This document shows positions 1-7,977 of a stretch of DNA of 64,000 bases, one piece after another. The DNA lies in assembly GCA_008363385.1 (NCBI GenBank), contig RHKY01000015.1, forward strand, positions 1-64,000, read 5' to 3'. The notes under the pieces are model-generated. The model was not told where the DNA came from. It worked only from the letters and a program-made list of their open reading frames with translations, and ran no database searches. Each line of letters opens with the position of its first letter. The first letter of the stretch is position 1. Position numbers and translations under genes: made by a program. Origin of the DNA: Acidobacteriota bacterium (GTDB taxonomy: Bacteria > Acidobacteriota > Thermoanaerobaculia > UBA5066).

Positions 1-1
1 C

Positions 2-559
2 ACGCTCGCCCCGCTCTCCTGCTCGCGCGCCGACGCCCTCGCCCCGGCGGCGAGCTACCCGGCTCTGACGCTCTCGGTGGACGTCTCGCTCACCGCCCCG
101 GCGAGCCTGACGAACACGGCCACCGTCTCGACCCCCGGTGACCCCAATCCCGCCAACGACACCGCAACCGACGTCACGACGATCGCCCAGCTCCCCGACC
201 TGGCGATCACGAAGAGCCACGCCGGCACCTTCACCCAGGGTCTGCCGGGGACCTACACGCTGACCGTCAGCAACGCCGGCCCGGGGCCGACGACCGGCAC
301 GGTCACCGTGGCCGACACGCTCCCGGCGGGCCTGACGGCCACCGCCTTCTCCGGGACCGGCTGGACTTGCACGCTGGCCCCGCTCTCTTGCTCCCGTGCC
401 GACGTCCTGGCTCCGGCCGCCTCCTACCCGCCGCTCACGCTCGCCGTGAACGTCTCCCCGACCGCCCCCTCGAGCCTCACGAACACCGCCACCGTCTCGA
501 CGCCCGGTGACCCCAATCCCGCCAACGACACCGCCACCGACGTCACGACGATCGCCCTG
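2..559 (+). repeat. 369-bp in-frame tandem repeat coding for the DUF11 unit
   Basis: The sequence beginning at 2 recurs at 371, an offset of 369 bases (123 codons), with high nucleotide identity. The longest matches are around 118-190 and 487-559. The second copy ends where the anchor segment begins. Near identity at DNA level implies recent duplication or gene conversion of the repeat unit; more copies may lie upstream of the window. Confidence 0.75.
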
Positions 560-655
560 CTCTCCGTGGAGATCCGCACGCTGGACACCGTCGGACTCCT
601 GGCCTTCGGGCTCCTTCTGGCCGCCGCCGGAGCGTTCCTCGCGAGGAGGGTCTAG
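2..655 (+). CDS. DUF11-repeat surface protein, C-terminal part, with IPTL-CTERM-like anchor
   Basis: The reading frame is open from base 2, so the gene is cut by the window start. The visible 217 residues are Thr/Pro/Ala/Asp-rich DUF11-type beta-sandwich repeats (NTATVSTPGDPNPANDTATD occurs twice, 123 residues apart). They end in a tail typical of sorted surface proteins: a TLDTVGLLAFG segment, one hydrophobic helix and a final ARRV. The tail resembles IPTL-CTERM, but the key tetrapeptide reads IRTL instead of IPTL. DUF11 proteins are usually exported adhesin- or matrix-like proteins. The exact role here is not recognisable. Confidence 0.8.
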   Translation, partial: TLAPLSCSRADALAPAASYPALTLSVDVSLTAPASLTNTATVSTPGDPNPANDTATDVTTIAQLPDLAITKSHAGTFTQGLPGTYTLTVSNAGPGPTTGTVTVADTLPAGLTATAFSGTGWTCTLAPLSCSRADVLAPAASYPPLTLAVNVSPTAPSSLTNTATVSTPGDPNPANDTATDVTTIALLSVEIRTLDTVGLLAFGLLLAAAGAFLARRV

Positions 656-745
656 CGGGGATGGCCGGCGCGGCCCCTCTGGATCGACCGCACGGCACCG
701 GCAGGGTCTCGCCGTGCCGGCCTGTCGCGACCCGGAGGTATGGGG

Positions 746-823
746 TGGTGCGCCCAGGAGGACTCGAACCCCCAACCTTTTGATCCGTAGTCAAACGCTC
801 TGGTCCAGTTGAGCTATGGGCGC
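746..823 (-). tRNA. tRNA-Arg(ACG)
   Basis: The minus strand folds as a full cloverleaf: 7-bp acceptor stem (GCGCCCA with TGGGCGC), GCTC/GAGC D stem, TTTGA/TCAAA anticodon stem with loop CTACGGA (anticodon ACG), and T arm GGGGG-TTCGAGT-CCTCC. Discriminator A at 749 and an encoded CCA at 746-748. ACG would be read as ICG after deamination by TadA. Confidence 0.95.
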
Positions 824-976
824 ACGTCCGAGGGACGCGGATGATACCGCGATCCGGGCGGGATTTCAAGGGCCGGAGGGACCCTCCGGGGCGCCGGGCC
901 CGCGCCCTCCCGCTCCATAAACCCCCTCTTCCGGCGTCCGTATTAGAACCTCCAGGCAGGAGGCCCGAAAGACAGC

Positions 977-1762
977 ATGGACGCCGCCATCTCCCTCTCG
1001 GGGGTCGTCAAGCGATTCGGCAAGTTCACCGCGGTCGACCGCCTCGACCTCTCGATCCCGCCCGGCGTCACGTTCGGCCTGATCGGCCCGAACGGGGCCG
1101 GCAAGACGACGACGATCCGGATGATCATGAACATCACGAAGCCGGACGAGGGGAAGATCACCGTCCTCGGCCGGACGATGGACGAGAAGCTGCAGGAGCG
1201 GATCGGCTACCTCCCGGAGGAGCGCGGGCTCTACCGGAAGATGAAGGTCGTCGACCAGCTCCTCTTCTTCGCCACGATCAAGGGCGTCGACGAGGAGACC
1301 GCCATGCGGCGCCTCTCCCCCTGGATCGACTCGATGGACCTCCGCCCCTGGCTCCAGAAGAAGACCGAGGAGCTGTCGAAGGGGATGCAGCAGAAGGTCC
1401 AGTTCCTCGGGACGATCGTCCACGACCCGGAGGTCCTGATCCTGGACGAGCCGTTCTCCGGCCTCGACCCGATCAACGTCATCCTCCTGAAGGACTTCCT
1501 CGCCGAGTTCAAGCGGCAGGGGAAGACGGTCGTCTTCTCCACCCACGTGCTCGAGCAGGCGGAGCGGCTCTGCGACCGGATCGCGATGCTCTACCGGTCC
1601 AAGAAGCTCCTCGACGGCCCCGTCAAGGAGATCCAGCGCTCGTACCGGGGCAAGGTGCCGCTCCCGCCGCCGGTCGAGCCGGAGCCGGAGCTGGAGAAGA
1701 TCTTCATCAAGGCGGTCGAGGAGTCGGGCCTGTCGGCCCCCTCGTCCGAGGAGCTCCAGTAG
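977..1762 (+). CDS. ABC transporter ATP-binding protein (NatA-like)
   Basis: 261 residues, a normal length for a single ABC ATPase. Walker A GPNGAGKT at residues 37-44, an ABC signature variant LSKGMQQ from 133, and Walker B LILDEP at 154-159 followed by FSGLDP. A GGCAGGAGG Shine-Dalgarno-like stretch lies about 13 bases before the ATG. It lies 10 bases upstream of a permease gene, so the pair forms an ABC-2 exporter. The closest remembered relatives are NatA/YhaQ-type ATPases driving sodium, drug or lipid efflux; the substrate cannot be read from the sequence. Confidence 0.92.
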   Translation: MDAAISLSGVVKRFGKFTAVDRLDLSIPPGVTFGLIGPNGAGKTTTIRMIMNITKPDEGKITVLGRTMDEKLQERIGYLPEERGLYRKMKVVDQLLFFATIKGVDEETAMRRLSPWIDSMDLRPWLQKKTEELSKGMQQKVQFLGTIVHDPEVLILDEPFSGLDPINVILLKDFLAEFKRQGKTVVFSTHVLEQAERLCDRIAMLYRSKKLLDGPVKEIQRSYRGKVPLPPPVEPEPELEKIFIKAVEESGLSAPSSEELQ

Positions 1763-1772
1763 GAGGCCGCCG

Positions 1773-3119
1773 GTGAACCCGAAGCTCCTCGCCGTCATCC
1801 GCCGCGAGTACCTCCAGCAGGTCCGGACGAAGGCGTTCTGGATCTCGACCTTCCTGATCCCGGGGCTGGGCCTCCTCCTGATCCTCCTCCAGGTCGTCCT
1901 GGCCAAGACGATGGTCTCCAAGGGGAAGATCGGCGTCGTCGACCTGACCGGACGCCTCTACGCCCCCCTCGTGGCCGAGTACCAGCTGAGGGGCGACGGC
2001 GACGGGGAGCCGAAGAAGACCGAGTCGAAGGAGGCCGAGGCCGGGAAGGACGCTCCGCGCGAGCGGAGCCGCCGGGCCACCCGGATCGAGTTCTTCCCGG
2101 TCGAGGCGACCGAAGGGACCCTTCCCGAGGTCCGGAAGAAGCTCAACGAGGACGTCCAGAAGGAGCGGATCAAGGCGTACGTCGTCCTCGACGGCAAGAC
2201 GATGGAGAAGGGCCTGGCCGAGTGGCGGGCGCAGTCCGTCAAGGCCGACCTCGTCATGCGCGAGACGATCGCGGCCCTCCTCTCGCGCGCCGTCACGAAG
2301 GAGCGGCTGAAGGACCAGGGGGTCGACCCGGCCGTCTACGAGAAGGCGCGCGTGAGGGCCGAGCTGGACCCGCACGAGGCCAAAGAGGTCGAGACCGAGT
2401 CGTCCAAGGACGCCGGGTTCAACCTGGCCGTCTCGGGGATCTTCTTCTTCCTGATCTACATCTCGATCTTCGTCTACGGCGCGTTCATCATGCGCGGCGT
2501 CCTCGAGGAGAAGAACAACCGGATCGTGGAGGTGCTCGTCTCCTCGGTGCGGCCGACGCACCTGATGCTCGGGAAGATCGTCGGGATCGGCTTCGTCGGC
2601 CTGACGCAGTACGCCGTCTGGGGCGTCCTGTCGGTCGTCCTGACGATGCCGGCCTTCCTCTCGGCGCTCGGAGTCTCCGAGGGCCTGCCGCCGATCCCCG
2701 GCCTGACGATCGGCGCGTTCGTCGTCTTCTTCCTCCTGGGCTACTTCCTCTACGCGAGCCTCTACGCCGCCTTCGCCGCGCCGTTCAACACCGAGCAGGA
2801 GGCCCAGCAGTTCGTGATGATCCCGGGGATGATGCTCATCCTCGCCTCCACGACCTGGTTCTTCGCCTTCAACCAGCCGAACGGGCCGCTGGCGGTGGTC
2901 CTGTCGTTCTTCCCGTTCACGTCGCCGCTCCTGATGTTCATGCGGATCTCGGTCCAGCCGCCGCCCCTCTGGCAGGTGGGCGTCTCGATCGCGATCCTCG
3001 TCCTGTCGATCTGGGGGATGGCCTGGTTCGCCGGGCGCGTCTACCGCGTCGGGATCCTGATGTACGGCAAGAAGCCGACGCTCCCCGAGATCCTCCGCTG
3101 GGTCCGGCAGGCGGACTGA
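1773..3119 (+). CDS. ABC-2 family permease (NatB-like)
   Basis: 448 residues starting at GTG, with GGAGG just upstream overlapping the end of the ATPase gene. One N-terminal membrane helix (about residues 22-46) is followed by a large charged extracytoplasmic domain (about 50-220) rich in Glu/Lys, then five or so membrane helices and a short tail. This one-plus-five layout with a big external loop is characteristic of NatB-type ABC-2 permeases. It is the partner of the preceding ATPase in one operon. The substrate is unknown. Confidence 0.88.
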   Translation: MNPKLLAVIRREYLQQVRTKAFWISTFLIPGLGLLLILLQVVLAKTMVSKGKIGVVDLTGRLYAPLVAEYQLRGDGDGEPKKTESKEAEAGKDAPRERSRRATRIEFFPVEATEGTLPEVRKKLNEDVQKERIKAYVVLDGKTMEKGLAEWRAQSVKADLVMRETIAALLSRAVTKERLKDQGVDPAVYEKARVRAELDPHEAKEVETESSKDAGFNLAVSGIFFFLIYISIFVYGAFIMRGVLEEKNNRIVEVLVSSVRPTHLMLGKIVGIGFVGLTQYAVWGVLSVVLTMPAFLSALGVSEGLPPIPGLTIGAFVVFFLLGYFLYASLYAAFAAPFNTEQEAQQFVMIPGMMLILASTTWFFAFNQPNGPLAVVLSFFPFTSPLLMFMRISVQPPPLWQVGVSIAILVLSIWGMAWFAGRVYRVGILMYGKKPTLPEILRWVRQAD

Positions 3120-3232
3120 CCAAGATCGGGTCTGCTCCGGGGGCCTGCTCCCGGGGCCGGTTGCGGGGCCCCGCGCGGTCGTGGTAAAAACCCCGTTCCG
3201 CGCGGGATTCCCCATCCCGCCGACGGGACCAC

Positions 3233-3308
3233 GGCGCGTTCGTCTAGCGGTCCAGGACGCCGCCCTCTCACGGCGGTAACACGGGTTCGAGTCCCGTACG
3301 CGCTACCA
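3233..3308 (+). tRNA. tRNA-Glu(CTC)
   Basis: Acceptor stem GGCGCGT/ACGCGCT with a G-T first pair, anticodon stem CCGCC/GGCGG, loop CTCTCAC (anticodon CTC), T arm CGGG-TTCGAGT-CCCG, discriminator A at 3305 and encoded CCA at 3306-3308. It decodes GAG, the dominant Glu codon in this GC-rich genome. Its 3' half is duplicated 144 bases downstream. Confidence 0.95.
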
Positions 3309-3365
3309 AGTCCCTCCCTCCCCCCTGCTCCTCGCCACGATCTCTGCCGCCGTTCGAGGGCGGCG
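3269..3365 (+). repeat. Direct repeat, copy 1: 3' half of tRNA-Glu plus downstream flank
   Basis: 97 bases from within the anticodon loop of tRNA-Glu to beyond a GC hairpin (GCCGCC...GGCGGC near 3346-3364). They recur at 3413-3509 with a single mismatch (3316 c versus 3460 t). This copy is part of the functional tRNA gene. Confidence 0.92.
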
Positions 3366-3412
3366 TGGCCGGGCTGCCATGCCTGCGGGGGGTCTCCCCC
3401 CGCTCCCCCCGG

Positions 3413-3509
3413 CACGGCGGTAACACGGGTTCGAGTCCCGTACGCGCTACCAAGTCCCTTCCTCCCCCCTGCTCCTCGCCACGATCTCTGCCGCCGTTCG
3501 AGGGCGGCG
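3413..3509 (+). repeat. Direct repeat, copy 2: orphan 3' half of tRNA-Glu
   Basis: It matches 3269-3365 at 96 of 97 positions, including the T arm, acceptor 3' strand, CCA and the following hairpin. The 5' half of a tRNA is missing, so this copy cannot form a cloverleaf. The copies are separated by 47 bases, and the second ends 5 bases from the stop codon of the convergent outer-membrane gene. It looks like an attachment-site or recombination scar. Confidence 0.92.
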
Positions 3510-3514
3510 GACGG

Positions 3515-4942
3515 CTACTTCGTCGCTCCCCCGGCGTCGTAGGCGAACGCGAAGACGACGCCGAGGTTCCGGATCGTCGCGCCGGACCGGACGACCTCGC
3601 CCACGGGGAGGACCTCGGTCCGGATGTCGTCGACCGTGCCCCGCTCGTACCGGAGCCCTGCCGACAGCCTCAGCGACGAGATCCGCGTCGAGAGGCCGAG
3701 CGTGGCGCCCCAGAGGTCCGCCCGCGTGTAGACCGGGTCGTCCGCGGGGACCGGCGAGCTGCTCGTCCCCACGCCGGCGTGGAGCCGGACCTTCCCGCTC
3801 GCGCCCAGGTCGACGTGCCCGCCGAGGGCGAAGTCCGTGACGGCCCGCCGGGACGTCGTCGTGGCCGGGACGGCGACCGGGAACGTCACCGGGGCCGTCC
3901 CGGGCCGGGTGACGGTCGCGGTCCCCGGGAGCGACGTCGCGAAGAGGTCGTGGGCCCCGCTCGCGCCGATGTACCTCGCCTTCGCCTCGACAGAGAAGCG
4001 CTTCGCCCCGTAGGCCGCCCCCAGGACCACCTCGAACGGCATCCGGGCCCCTCCGTCGGCGTCGTCGTCGAAGAAGGCGACGTTCGTCGTCGTGCCGCCG
4101 TCGGCGTACGTGAAGTCCCCCGAGTAGCGCCCGCTGCTCGACAGCGCCAGGCCCGGGCTCCTCAGCACCGCCCCGGCCCCCCACCCCCGTCCCAGGTCCG
4201 CCTGGACGCCGAGCGTCGCGCGGAGGAGGAGCGTCTCGTCCTCGGCGTCCTCGCGGAACGTGAACACCTTCGGCTCCGTGCCCGCGACGCCGTCCGTTCC
4301 CGCCACGAAGGCCGTCGTCTCGACCGTCTCGACGGAGACGGCGAGCCCCCCGCGGAGGGCCGGGGAGATCCCGAGGGCCGCGGCGGCGGCGTAGGAAGTC
4401 CTCGTGTACGAGCCGCTCTCGTTGAAGGTGAGGCGGCGCCGCCCGGACGGGACGTCCTGGAAGACGAGACCGTCGGCCCTCACGTCCCAGGAGACGAGGC
4501 GCGTGACGCCGAAACCGAGCGTCAGGCCGGTCTTCTCCCGCAGGGAGGTCAGGACCGCCGCGAACTGCGAGGGCGTGAGCTGGGAGCCCGAGACGTCGGA
4601 GGCGAAAGCGTCCGATTCGACCTTCGTCTGGACGATGGTGCTCGCCGAGGCCGCGGCCGAGGAGCTCTCGGCCCGCGCGAGACCCGCCGGGTTGAACCAG
4701 ACCGCCGACGAGTCGTCGGCTCTCACGACGGCCGCGTTCGCCTCGAACGCCGCCCACGTCCCGATCGGCAGCGAGTCGTCGTTCGGGACGAGGAGCGTCT
4801 GCGGCGCCACGAGGAGCGCCTCCTGCCCGAAGGCCGGCGCCGCCGCTGCCGCGAGCGCCACGAGCGTCGCGAGAAGCCTCACCCTCGAGAGCGGCGTGGG
4901 TCCGTCCGTGCCGCGTCCTTCCGACCTCCCTCCGGCAATCAC
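3515..4942 (-). CDS. FadL/OMPP1-like outer-membrane protein
   Basis: About 475 residues. After a charged N-region comes a signal peptide (VRLLATLVALAAAAAPAFGQ). Near the mature N-terminus, ADDSSAVWFNPAGLARA matches the conserved ADDASAVYWNPAGLA-type hatch motif of the FadL/TodX family. The rest alternates polar and hydrophobic residues as in a beta-barrel. FadL-type proteins move hydrophobic compounds such as fatty acids across the outer membrane, which would suit the beta-oxidation genes downstream. The GTG at 4942 is preferred because GAGAGGAGG precedes it by about 10 bases; an in-frame GTG at 4987 would add 15 residues. The family call is moderate because identity is confined to the N-terminal motif. 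Confidence 0.72.
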   Translation of the reverse strand: MIAGGRSEGRGTDGPTPLSRVRLLATLVALAAAAAPAFGQEALLVAPQTLLVPNDDSLPIGTWAAFEANAAVVRADDSSAVWFNPAGLARAESSSAAASASTIVQTKVESDAFASDVSGSQLTPSQFAAVLTSLREKTGLTLGFGVTRLVSWDVRADGLVFQDVPSGRRRLTFNESGSYTRTSYAAAAALGISPALRGGLAVSVETVETTAFVAGTDGVAGTEPKVFTFREDAEDETLLLRATLGVQADLGRGWGAGAVLRSPGLALSSSGRYSGDFTYADGGTTTNVAFFDDDADGGARMPFEVVLGAAYGAKRFSVEAKARYIGASGAHDLFATSLPGTATVTRPGTAPVTFPVAVPATTTSRRAVTDFALGGHVDLGASGKVRLHAGVGTSSSPVPADDPVYTRADLWGATLGLSTRISSLRLSAGLRYERGTVDDIRTEVLPVGEVVRSGATIRNLGVVFAFAYDAGGATK

Positions 4943-5027
4943 GTCCGTGCACCCTCCTCTCCGCGTCCCTGCGGCCGCGGCGTTCACCGGATCTCGGCTC
5001 GCGGCCCGTGGAGGCCCGCGCGCGCCC

Positions 5028-6617
5028 TCACGGCCACTCGGGCGGGGGGACCTCCAGGCCCTCGGCGCGGCGGCGCTCCTCGGCGGCGGCGAGCTTCCGC
5101 CGGAGCTCCTCGGCCTGCCGCGCGTCCAGGCCGGCGACGTTCCGGGCCTCGTACGTCCTCAGCGCCCGGCGGATCGCCACGATGGCGGCGAGGTCCTCGC
5201 CGCGGGCCAGGTGGGACTCGACCCGGGAGAGCGTGAGGTTCCGGGCGTAGGCCTGCGCCGCCGGGTCCGGCCTCTCCGCCGTGAACCCCAGGATCGCCAT
5301 CGACATGGTCCCCGTGTACTCCTCGAAGTCGGTCCTCACCGCCCGCAGCTCGGCCACCTGCCTCTTCAGGCGCGCCTCCTCCTCCGGCACCCCGCGGACG
5401 AGGGCCGAGCGCTCCTCCAGCTGCCGGATCCGCTCGTCGAGCCGGACGACCGCCGCGCGGGCGCCGGCCAGCTGGCCGCTGGCGGCCGACAGGAGGGCCG
5501 CGCGAGAGACCGCCAGCGACGCGACGCCGAGGCCGACGAGGAGGGCGCCTCCCAGCGCCGTGCCCAGCGTCGCCGCGAGCGCCGGCTTGCGGCGCGCCCA
5601 GTTCGTCACCCGCTCGTACAGCGCCGGCGGGATCGCCTCGACCGGGCGGAACTCCCGGTATCGTCGGATCTCGTCGGCCAGCTCGCGGGCCGACGGGTAG
5701 CGATTCGCGATCCGCTTGGAGAGGGCCTTGCGGCAGATCGCCGACAGGGCGCGCCCCGCGGCCCGGTTGAGCCGGAGGGGGTCGATCGGGTCGGTGGAGA
5801 CGACCTTCTGCATCGACTCGCGCCCGTCCAGGGCCCCGAACGGGCTGATGCCCGTCAGGATCTCGTAGAGGATCGACCCGAGCGAGAAGACGTCCGAGGC
5901 GGGGCCGATCTCGGCGACCGCCCCCTTGGCCTGCTCGGGCGACATGTACGCGGGCGTCCCGAAGACCGTCCCGGGCTCGATCCCGGCGGCGGCGCCGGCC
6001 CCGGGACTCACCCGCAGGGCGATTCCCCAGTCCAGGACGTAGACGGCCCCCAGCTCGTCCACCATGACGTTGGCCGGCTTCAGGTCGCAGTGGACGATGC
6101 CGTGGCGGTGGGCCGCGGCGACCGTCTGGCAGACCCGCTCGAAGACGTCCACGAAGTGGGCGAGGCTCTCCCGGCTGCGCACCTCGGCGCGGCTCCGGTC
6201 CTGGAGGAGGTCCTTGAGCGTCCTTCCGCGGACCCGCTTCATCGTGTAGTACGGCTCGCCGGAGGGGAGGGCGCCGATCTCGTAGACGGGGAGGGCGCCG
6301 GGGTGGTCGAGGGCCGCCAGCACCACGGCCTCCTCGCGCAGGGACTCGGCCGCCCCCGGCTCGGGGACCCGGTCGGAGCGAAGCGCCTTCAGCGCCACCA
6401 GCCGGTCCAGGCTCGCGTCCCGGACGAGGTGGACGACCCCCATCCCGCCCGCCCCGAGACGCTCGCCCACCTCGTAGCGGCCCGTGAGCCCCCGGGGGGG
6501 CTCCGGAGCGGCTTGCCGGGCGACGACCACCGGGCCCCCGCCGCCGGTCGTCGACAGGTCCCCGCGGGCCGCGCGCAGCTTCTCGCCGGTGTCGATCGTC
6601 CGGTCGTCGTCGGTCAT
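5028..6617 (-). CDS. Hanks-type serine/threonine protein kinase with one transmembrane segment
   Basis: 529 residues. The glycine loop GAGGMG is at 55-60, catalytic Lys at 77 (VALKAL), catalytic loop HCDLKPAN at 176-183, and DWG at 196-198 in place of DFG, followed by GTPAYMSPEQ. HCD instead of HRD makes it a non-RD kinase; DWG is common in bacterial kinases of this group. A transmembrane helix lies at about 345-370, followed by a probable coiled coil rich in Arg/Glu/Leu. No PASTA or TPR sensor is visible, so the C-terminal coil may be the signal input or an oligomerisation region. The ATG at 6617 is chosen because longer frames run through the divergent propeller gene. Confidence 0.9.
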   Translation of the reverse strand: MTDDDRTIDTGEKLRAARGDLSTTGGGGPVVVARQAAPEPPRGLTGRYEVGERLGAGGMGVVHLVRDASLDRLVALKALRSDRVPEPGAAESLREEAVVLAALDHPGALPVYEIGALPSGEPYYTMKRVRGRTLKDLLQDRSRAEVRSRESLAHFVDVFERVCQTVAAAHRHGIVHCDLKPANVMVDELGAVYVLDWGIALRVSPGAGAAAGIEPGTVFGTPAYMSPEQAKGAVAEIGPASDVFSLGSILYEILTGISPFGALDGRESMQKVVSTDPIDPLRLNRAAGRALSAICRKALSKRIANRYPSARELADEIRRYREFRPVEAIPPALYERVTNWARRKPALAATLGTALGGALLVGLGVASLAVSRAALLSAASGQLAGARAAVVRLDERIRQLEERSALVRGVPEEEARLKRQVAELRAVRTDFEEYTGTMSMAILGFTAERPDPAAQAYARNLTLSRVESHLARGEDLAAIVAIRRALRTYEARNVAGLDARQAEELRRKLAAAEERRRAEGLEVPPPEWP

Positions 6618-6771
6618 CGCCTCGCTCCCGGGTCCGCGTGGGGGTCGCGAGCCCGGGGCGATGTTAGGCCGGGGCCGGACGGTCGCGGGACGAATCACCT
6701 CCGATGAGCCGTCTGATTCACGAAATCTCCACCGCGGAGGAATATCGTTCCCGCCAGCCGGAGGAGCTCTC

Positions 6772-7710
6772 ATGAGGCCCGATCGCGCGCTGATCCCGTC
6801 GGTTCTCCTCGCCCTGGGCCTTCCGCTCTCGGTCCGCGCGGCCCTTCCCGACGTGCCCCTCCCCCCGGAGAGGACGGGCGGGGCGATCGCCGCGGCGCCG
6901 GGGCCCGCGATCTGGTACGCCGCGCAGAGGGCCGGGAAGCTGGGCCGGGTCTCGCCCGCGGGGGAGCTCCGCGAGATCAGCCTCCCCGAGGGGAGCGAGC
7001 CGGTGGCCGTCGCCGCGGCGCCCGACGGGACGGTCTGGTACGCGGACATGGGGGGAAACCGGATCGGGCGCGTCTCGCCGGACGAGACCGTCAAGACCTT
7101 CGCGGTCCCGACGGCGATGAGCGACCCCTGGGGACTGGCTGTGGGCCCGGACGGGAACGTCTGGTTCACGGAGATGTCGGGGAACAAGATCGGCCGGCTC
7201 GCACCGGACGGCGCGATCACCGAGTTCCCCATCCCGACCCCGGAGGCAGAACCGGCGGGGATCGCGGCCGGACGCGACGGCGCGCTCTGGTTCGCCTGCC
7301 GCCGGTCGAACCGCATCGGCCGGATCACGACGTCCGGGGAGGTGACGGAAGTGGCCGTCCCCACCGCGAACTCGCAGCCCGAGTCGCTGGCCGTCACCCC
7401 GGACGGATCCGTCTGGTTCTCCTCCCCGAACGCCAGCCGCCTCGGGCGGATCGCCCCAGACGGCTCGGTGACCGAGACGGAGCTCCCCCACTCGCCCGCC
7501 GGGATCGCCGTCGGCCCGGGCGGGAGCCTCTGGGTGGCCTTCCCGATGGCCGGGAAGCTGGGGAAGGTCGGTCCGGGGGGGGTCACCCTCGTCCCCGCCC
7601 CCGGGAAGGGGGGACCCCTGGCGCTGGCCTCGGCCGGCGACACGATCTGGTACTCGGTGACGACCGGCGAGCGGCTCGGCCGCGTCCAGGAGGCCTCTCA
7701 GGCCCGATAG
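6772..7710 (+). CDS. Secreted seven-bladed beta-propeller, streptogramin-lyase (Vgb)-like fold
   Basis: 312 residues, start ATG with GGAGGAGC upstream and a signal peptide ending near LSVRA. Seven repeats of about 42 residues each carry a (N/G/S)(R/K)(I/L)G(R/K) signature (GKLGRVSP, NRIGRVSP, NKIGRLAP, NRIGRITT, SRLGRIAP, GKLGKVGP, ERLGRVQE), preceded by DGxxWF/Y blades. This is the Vgb/NHL-type propeller. I do not see the His/Glu cluster expected of true virginiamycin B lyases, so a resistance function is not supported. It is divergent from the kinase and could be its periplasmic partner, but that is only context. Confidence 0.82.
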   Translation: MRPDRALIPSVLLALGLPLSVRAALPDVPLPPERTGGAIAAAPGPAIWYAAQRAGKLGRVSPAGELREISLPEGSEPVAVAAAPDGTVWYADMGGNRIGRVSPDETVKTFAVPTAMSDPWGLAVGPDGNVWFTEMSGNKIGRLAPDGAITEFPIPTPEAEPAGIAAGRDGALWFACRRSNRIGRITTSGEVTEVAVPTANSQPESLAVTPDGSVWFSSPNASRLGRIAPDGSVTETELPHSPAGIAVGPGGSLWVAFPMAGKLGKVGPGGVTLVPAPGKGGPLALASAGDTIWYSVTTGERLGRVQEASQAR

Positions 7711-7851
7711 TCGCCACGGGGCGTTGAAAAGGGCGGGGAGCCGGCCCATATTGGCAGGGGACGCACCGACACGGGGTGCGGACCGCCCTCTCCTGTGGCG
7801 CCTTTCCGCCCCGCACCCCCCGCCCGCTCCCGCGGGGCCGGGCGCCCGAAA

Positions 7852-7885
7852 CGAAGGACCGGGTCCGGGGTGGCCCGGTCCTTCG
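7852..7885. terminator. Strong symmetric hairpin (12-bp perfect stem)
   Basis: CGAAGGACCGGG at 7852-7863 pairs perfectly with CCCGGTCCTTCG at 7874-7885 around a 10-base loop. It sits between the propeller gene and the thiolase gene. No T-run follows, so it may be a terminator of the GC-rich kind, an mRNA-stabilising stem or a protein-binding palindrome. Confidence 0.5.
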
Positions 7886-7977
7886 GCTGAACGGCCCGCC
7901 GCCGCGAGCGTCCCTCGGCCCCTGGTATCGTCCAGCCGCGGGCCGTCCCGCGACGCCGCCAGGCGAGGAGGGCTTTG

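Noticed and set aside
2-559. CRISPR-like repeat at the window start
   Set aside because: The 369-base period is a protein-coding in-frame repeat. No short palindromic repeats with unique spacers were seen anywhere.
841-1776. Arg-rich plus-strand open frame overlapping the ABC ATPase
   Set aside because: Shadow of the ATPase gene in another frame, without conserved motifs.
3413-3452. A second tRNA-Glu gene
   Set aside because: Only the 3' half is present; the 5' acceptor strand, D arm and 5' anticodon stem strand are missing.
3233-3509. A resident prophage or integrative element at the tRNA repeat
   Set aside because: Only 47 bases lie between the repeat copies and no integrase, phage or conjugation gene is in the window.
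6618-7643. Long N-terminal extension of the Ser/Thr kinase on the minus strand
   Set aside because: It runs antisense through the propeller gene, whose blades and ribosome-binding site are convincing. The kinase starts naturally at the ATG at 6617.
6772-7710. Streptogramin B resistance lyase
   Set aside because: The propeller fold is shared, but the catalytic His/Glu cluster expected of Vgb lyases was not found, so resistance is unsupported.
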